Below, piece by piece: positions 63,836 through 64,000 of a stretch of 64,000 nucleotides of DNA (its first letter is position 1; each line of letters opens with the position of its first letter). Both the position numbers and the translations under genes were made by a program. The notes beneath the pieces were generated by a model. The model was not told the DNA's origin, did no database searches, and saw nothing but the letters and a program-made list of their open reading frames with translations. The stretch comes from Pseudomonadota bacterium (GTDB taxonomy: Bacteria > Pseudomonadota > Alphaproteobacteria > Micavibrionales > UBA2020): the NCBI GenBank assembly GCA_021845905.1, contig JAJZVA010000009.1, forward strand, positions 1 through 64,000, read 5' to 3'.

Positions 63836-64000
63836 GACTGATAAACTCCCGTGGAATTCTCGATGATTTTAAGGAACGCCCGCTCCAAACTGTCGTTTTT
63901 CATTTTTTCCCTCAATTCTGCAGGCGTTCCGAGGAACTGCAAAGATTTGTCGTGAATGATGCCGATCCTGTCGCATAGTTCATCCATGTCGGAGAGGATG
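63832..64000 (-). CDS. ABC transporter ATP-binding protein, C-terminal part (runs off the window)
   Basis: The last 56 codons are visible and read SDMDELCDRIGIIHDKSLQF followed by LGTPAEL, the standard stretch after the H-loop (SSHxLxDxExLCDRIxIIxxGxLxxxGTxxEL) of ABC-2 type ATPases of drug/sugar export groups. The stop TGA overlaps the start of the TPR gene. Catalytic motifs lie outside the window. It is the likely partner of the permease at 56828, since both sit at the ends of the same gene run. Confidence 0.75.
   Translation of the reverse strand, partial: ILSDMDELCDRIGIIHDKSLQFLGTPAELREKMKNDSLERAFLKIIENSTGVYQS

Overview
The window is a stretch of a Gram-negative, most probably alphaproteobacterial, chromosome. 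A DUF1491 gene, an Rrf2-sufBCDS-DUF59-sufA operon, PAS/HWE-free histidine kinases of the alphaproteobacterial style and rpmB with a long basic tail all point that way. Lipoprotein signals, RND export and a secretin show an outer membrane. I cannot name the genus. No rRNA, tRNA or CRISPR array was seen.

Left part (1-6.9 kb, mostly minus strand): the end of an IS5/IS4-type insertion sequence abuts folE, followed by six consecutive paralogues of LapG-like transglutaminase-fold cysteine peptidases, some lipoproteins, one with an extra N-terminal domain. They share an N-terminal export motif and AT-rich TTGACA-type promoters. Next (7-20.3 kb, plus strand) come an Old Yellow Enzyme and a tightly overlapping nine-gene purine operon purF-E-C-D-N-L-Q-H-M, giving most steps from PRPP to IMP, ending in a DnaQ-like exonuclease with a Sel1 tail. 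Several of these Pur proteins are of unusual, long types (PurE, PurC, PurL with separate PurQ), so the operon may have been acquired as a unit.

Middle (20.3-42 kb): an RND pump with its adaptor, an unknown alpha/beta-hydrolase-like protein, and two pieces of a fatty acid beta-oxidation set (fadD-like ligase plus acyl-CoA dehydrogenase; later thiolase plus a FadN-like bifunctional enzyme). Between these pieces lies a phosphorelay: a receiver protein with a degenerate HPt domain, a separate HPt protein, and a soluble hybrid kinase with four PAS domains (two FixL-like) and three receivers. An ABC-F ATPase, a HI0933-type flavoprotein and a decayed tyrosine-recombinase fragment complete this part.

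Right part (42-64 kb, mostly minus strand): the SUF iron-sulphur operon under an Rrf2 regulator; prfC, DUF1491 and a PAS kinase; rpmB; a cytoplasmic NlpC/P60 peptidase; then a long run of minus-strand genes for a type IV pilus / MSHA-like system: (ABC ATPase, cut by the window edge) - TPR protein - prepilin peptidase - PilT - PilU-like - MshL-like secretin - ABC-2 permease - unknown protein - membrane-anchored AraC regulator - pilin. The mixing of an ABC exporter and a 7TM-AraC regulator into pilus genes, and the six-fold LapG-like array, are the two most interesting systems here; both suggest specialised surface adhesion.
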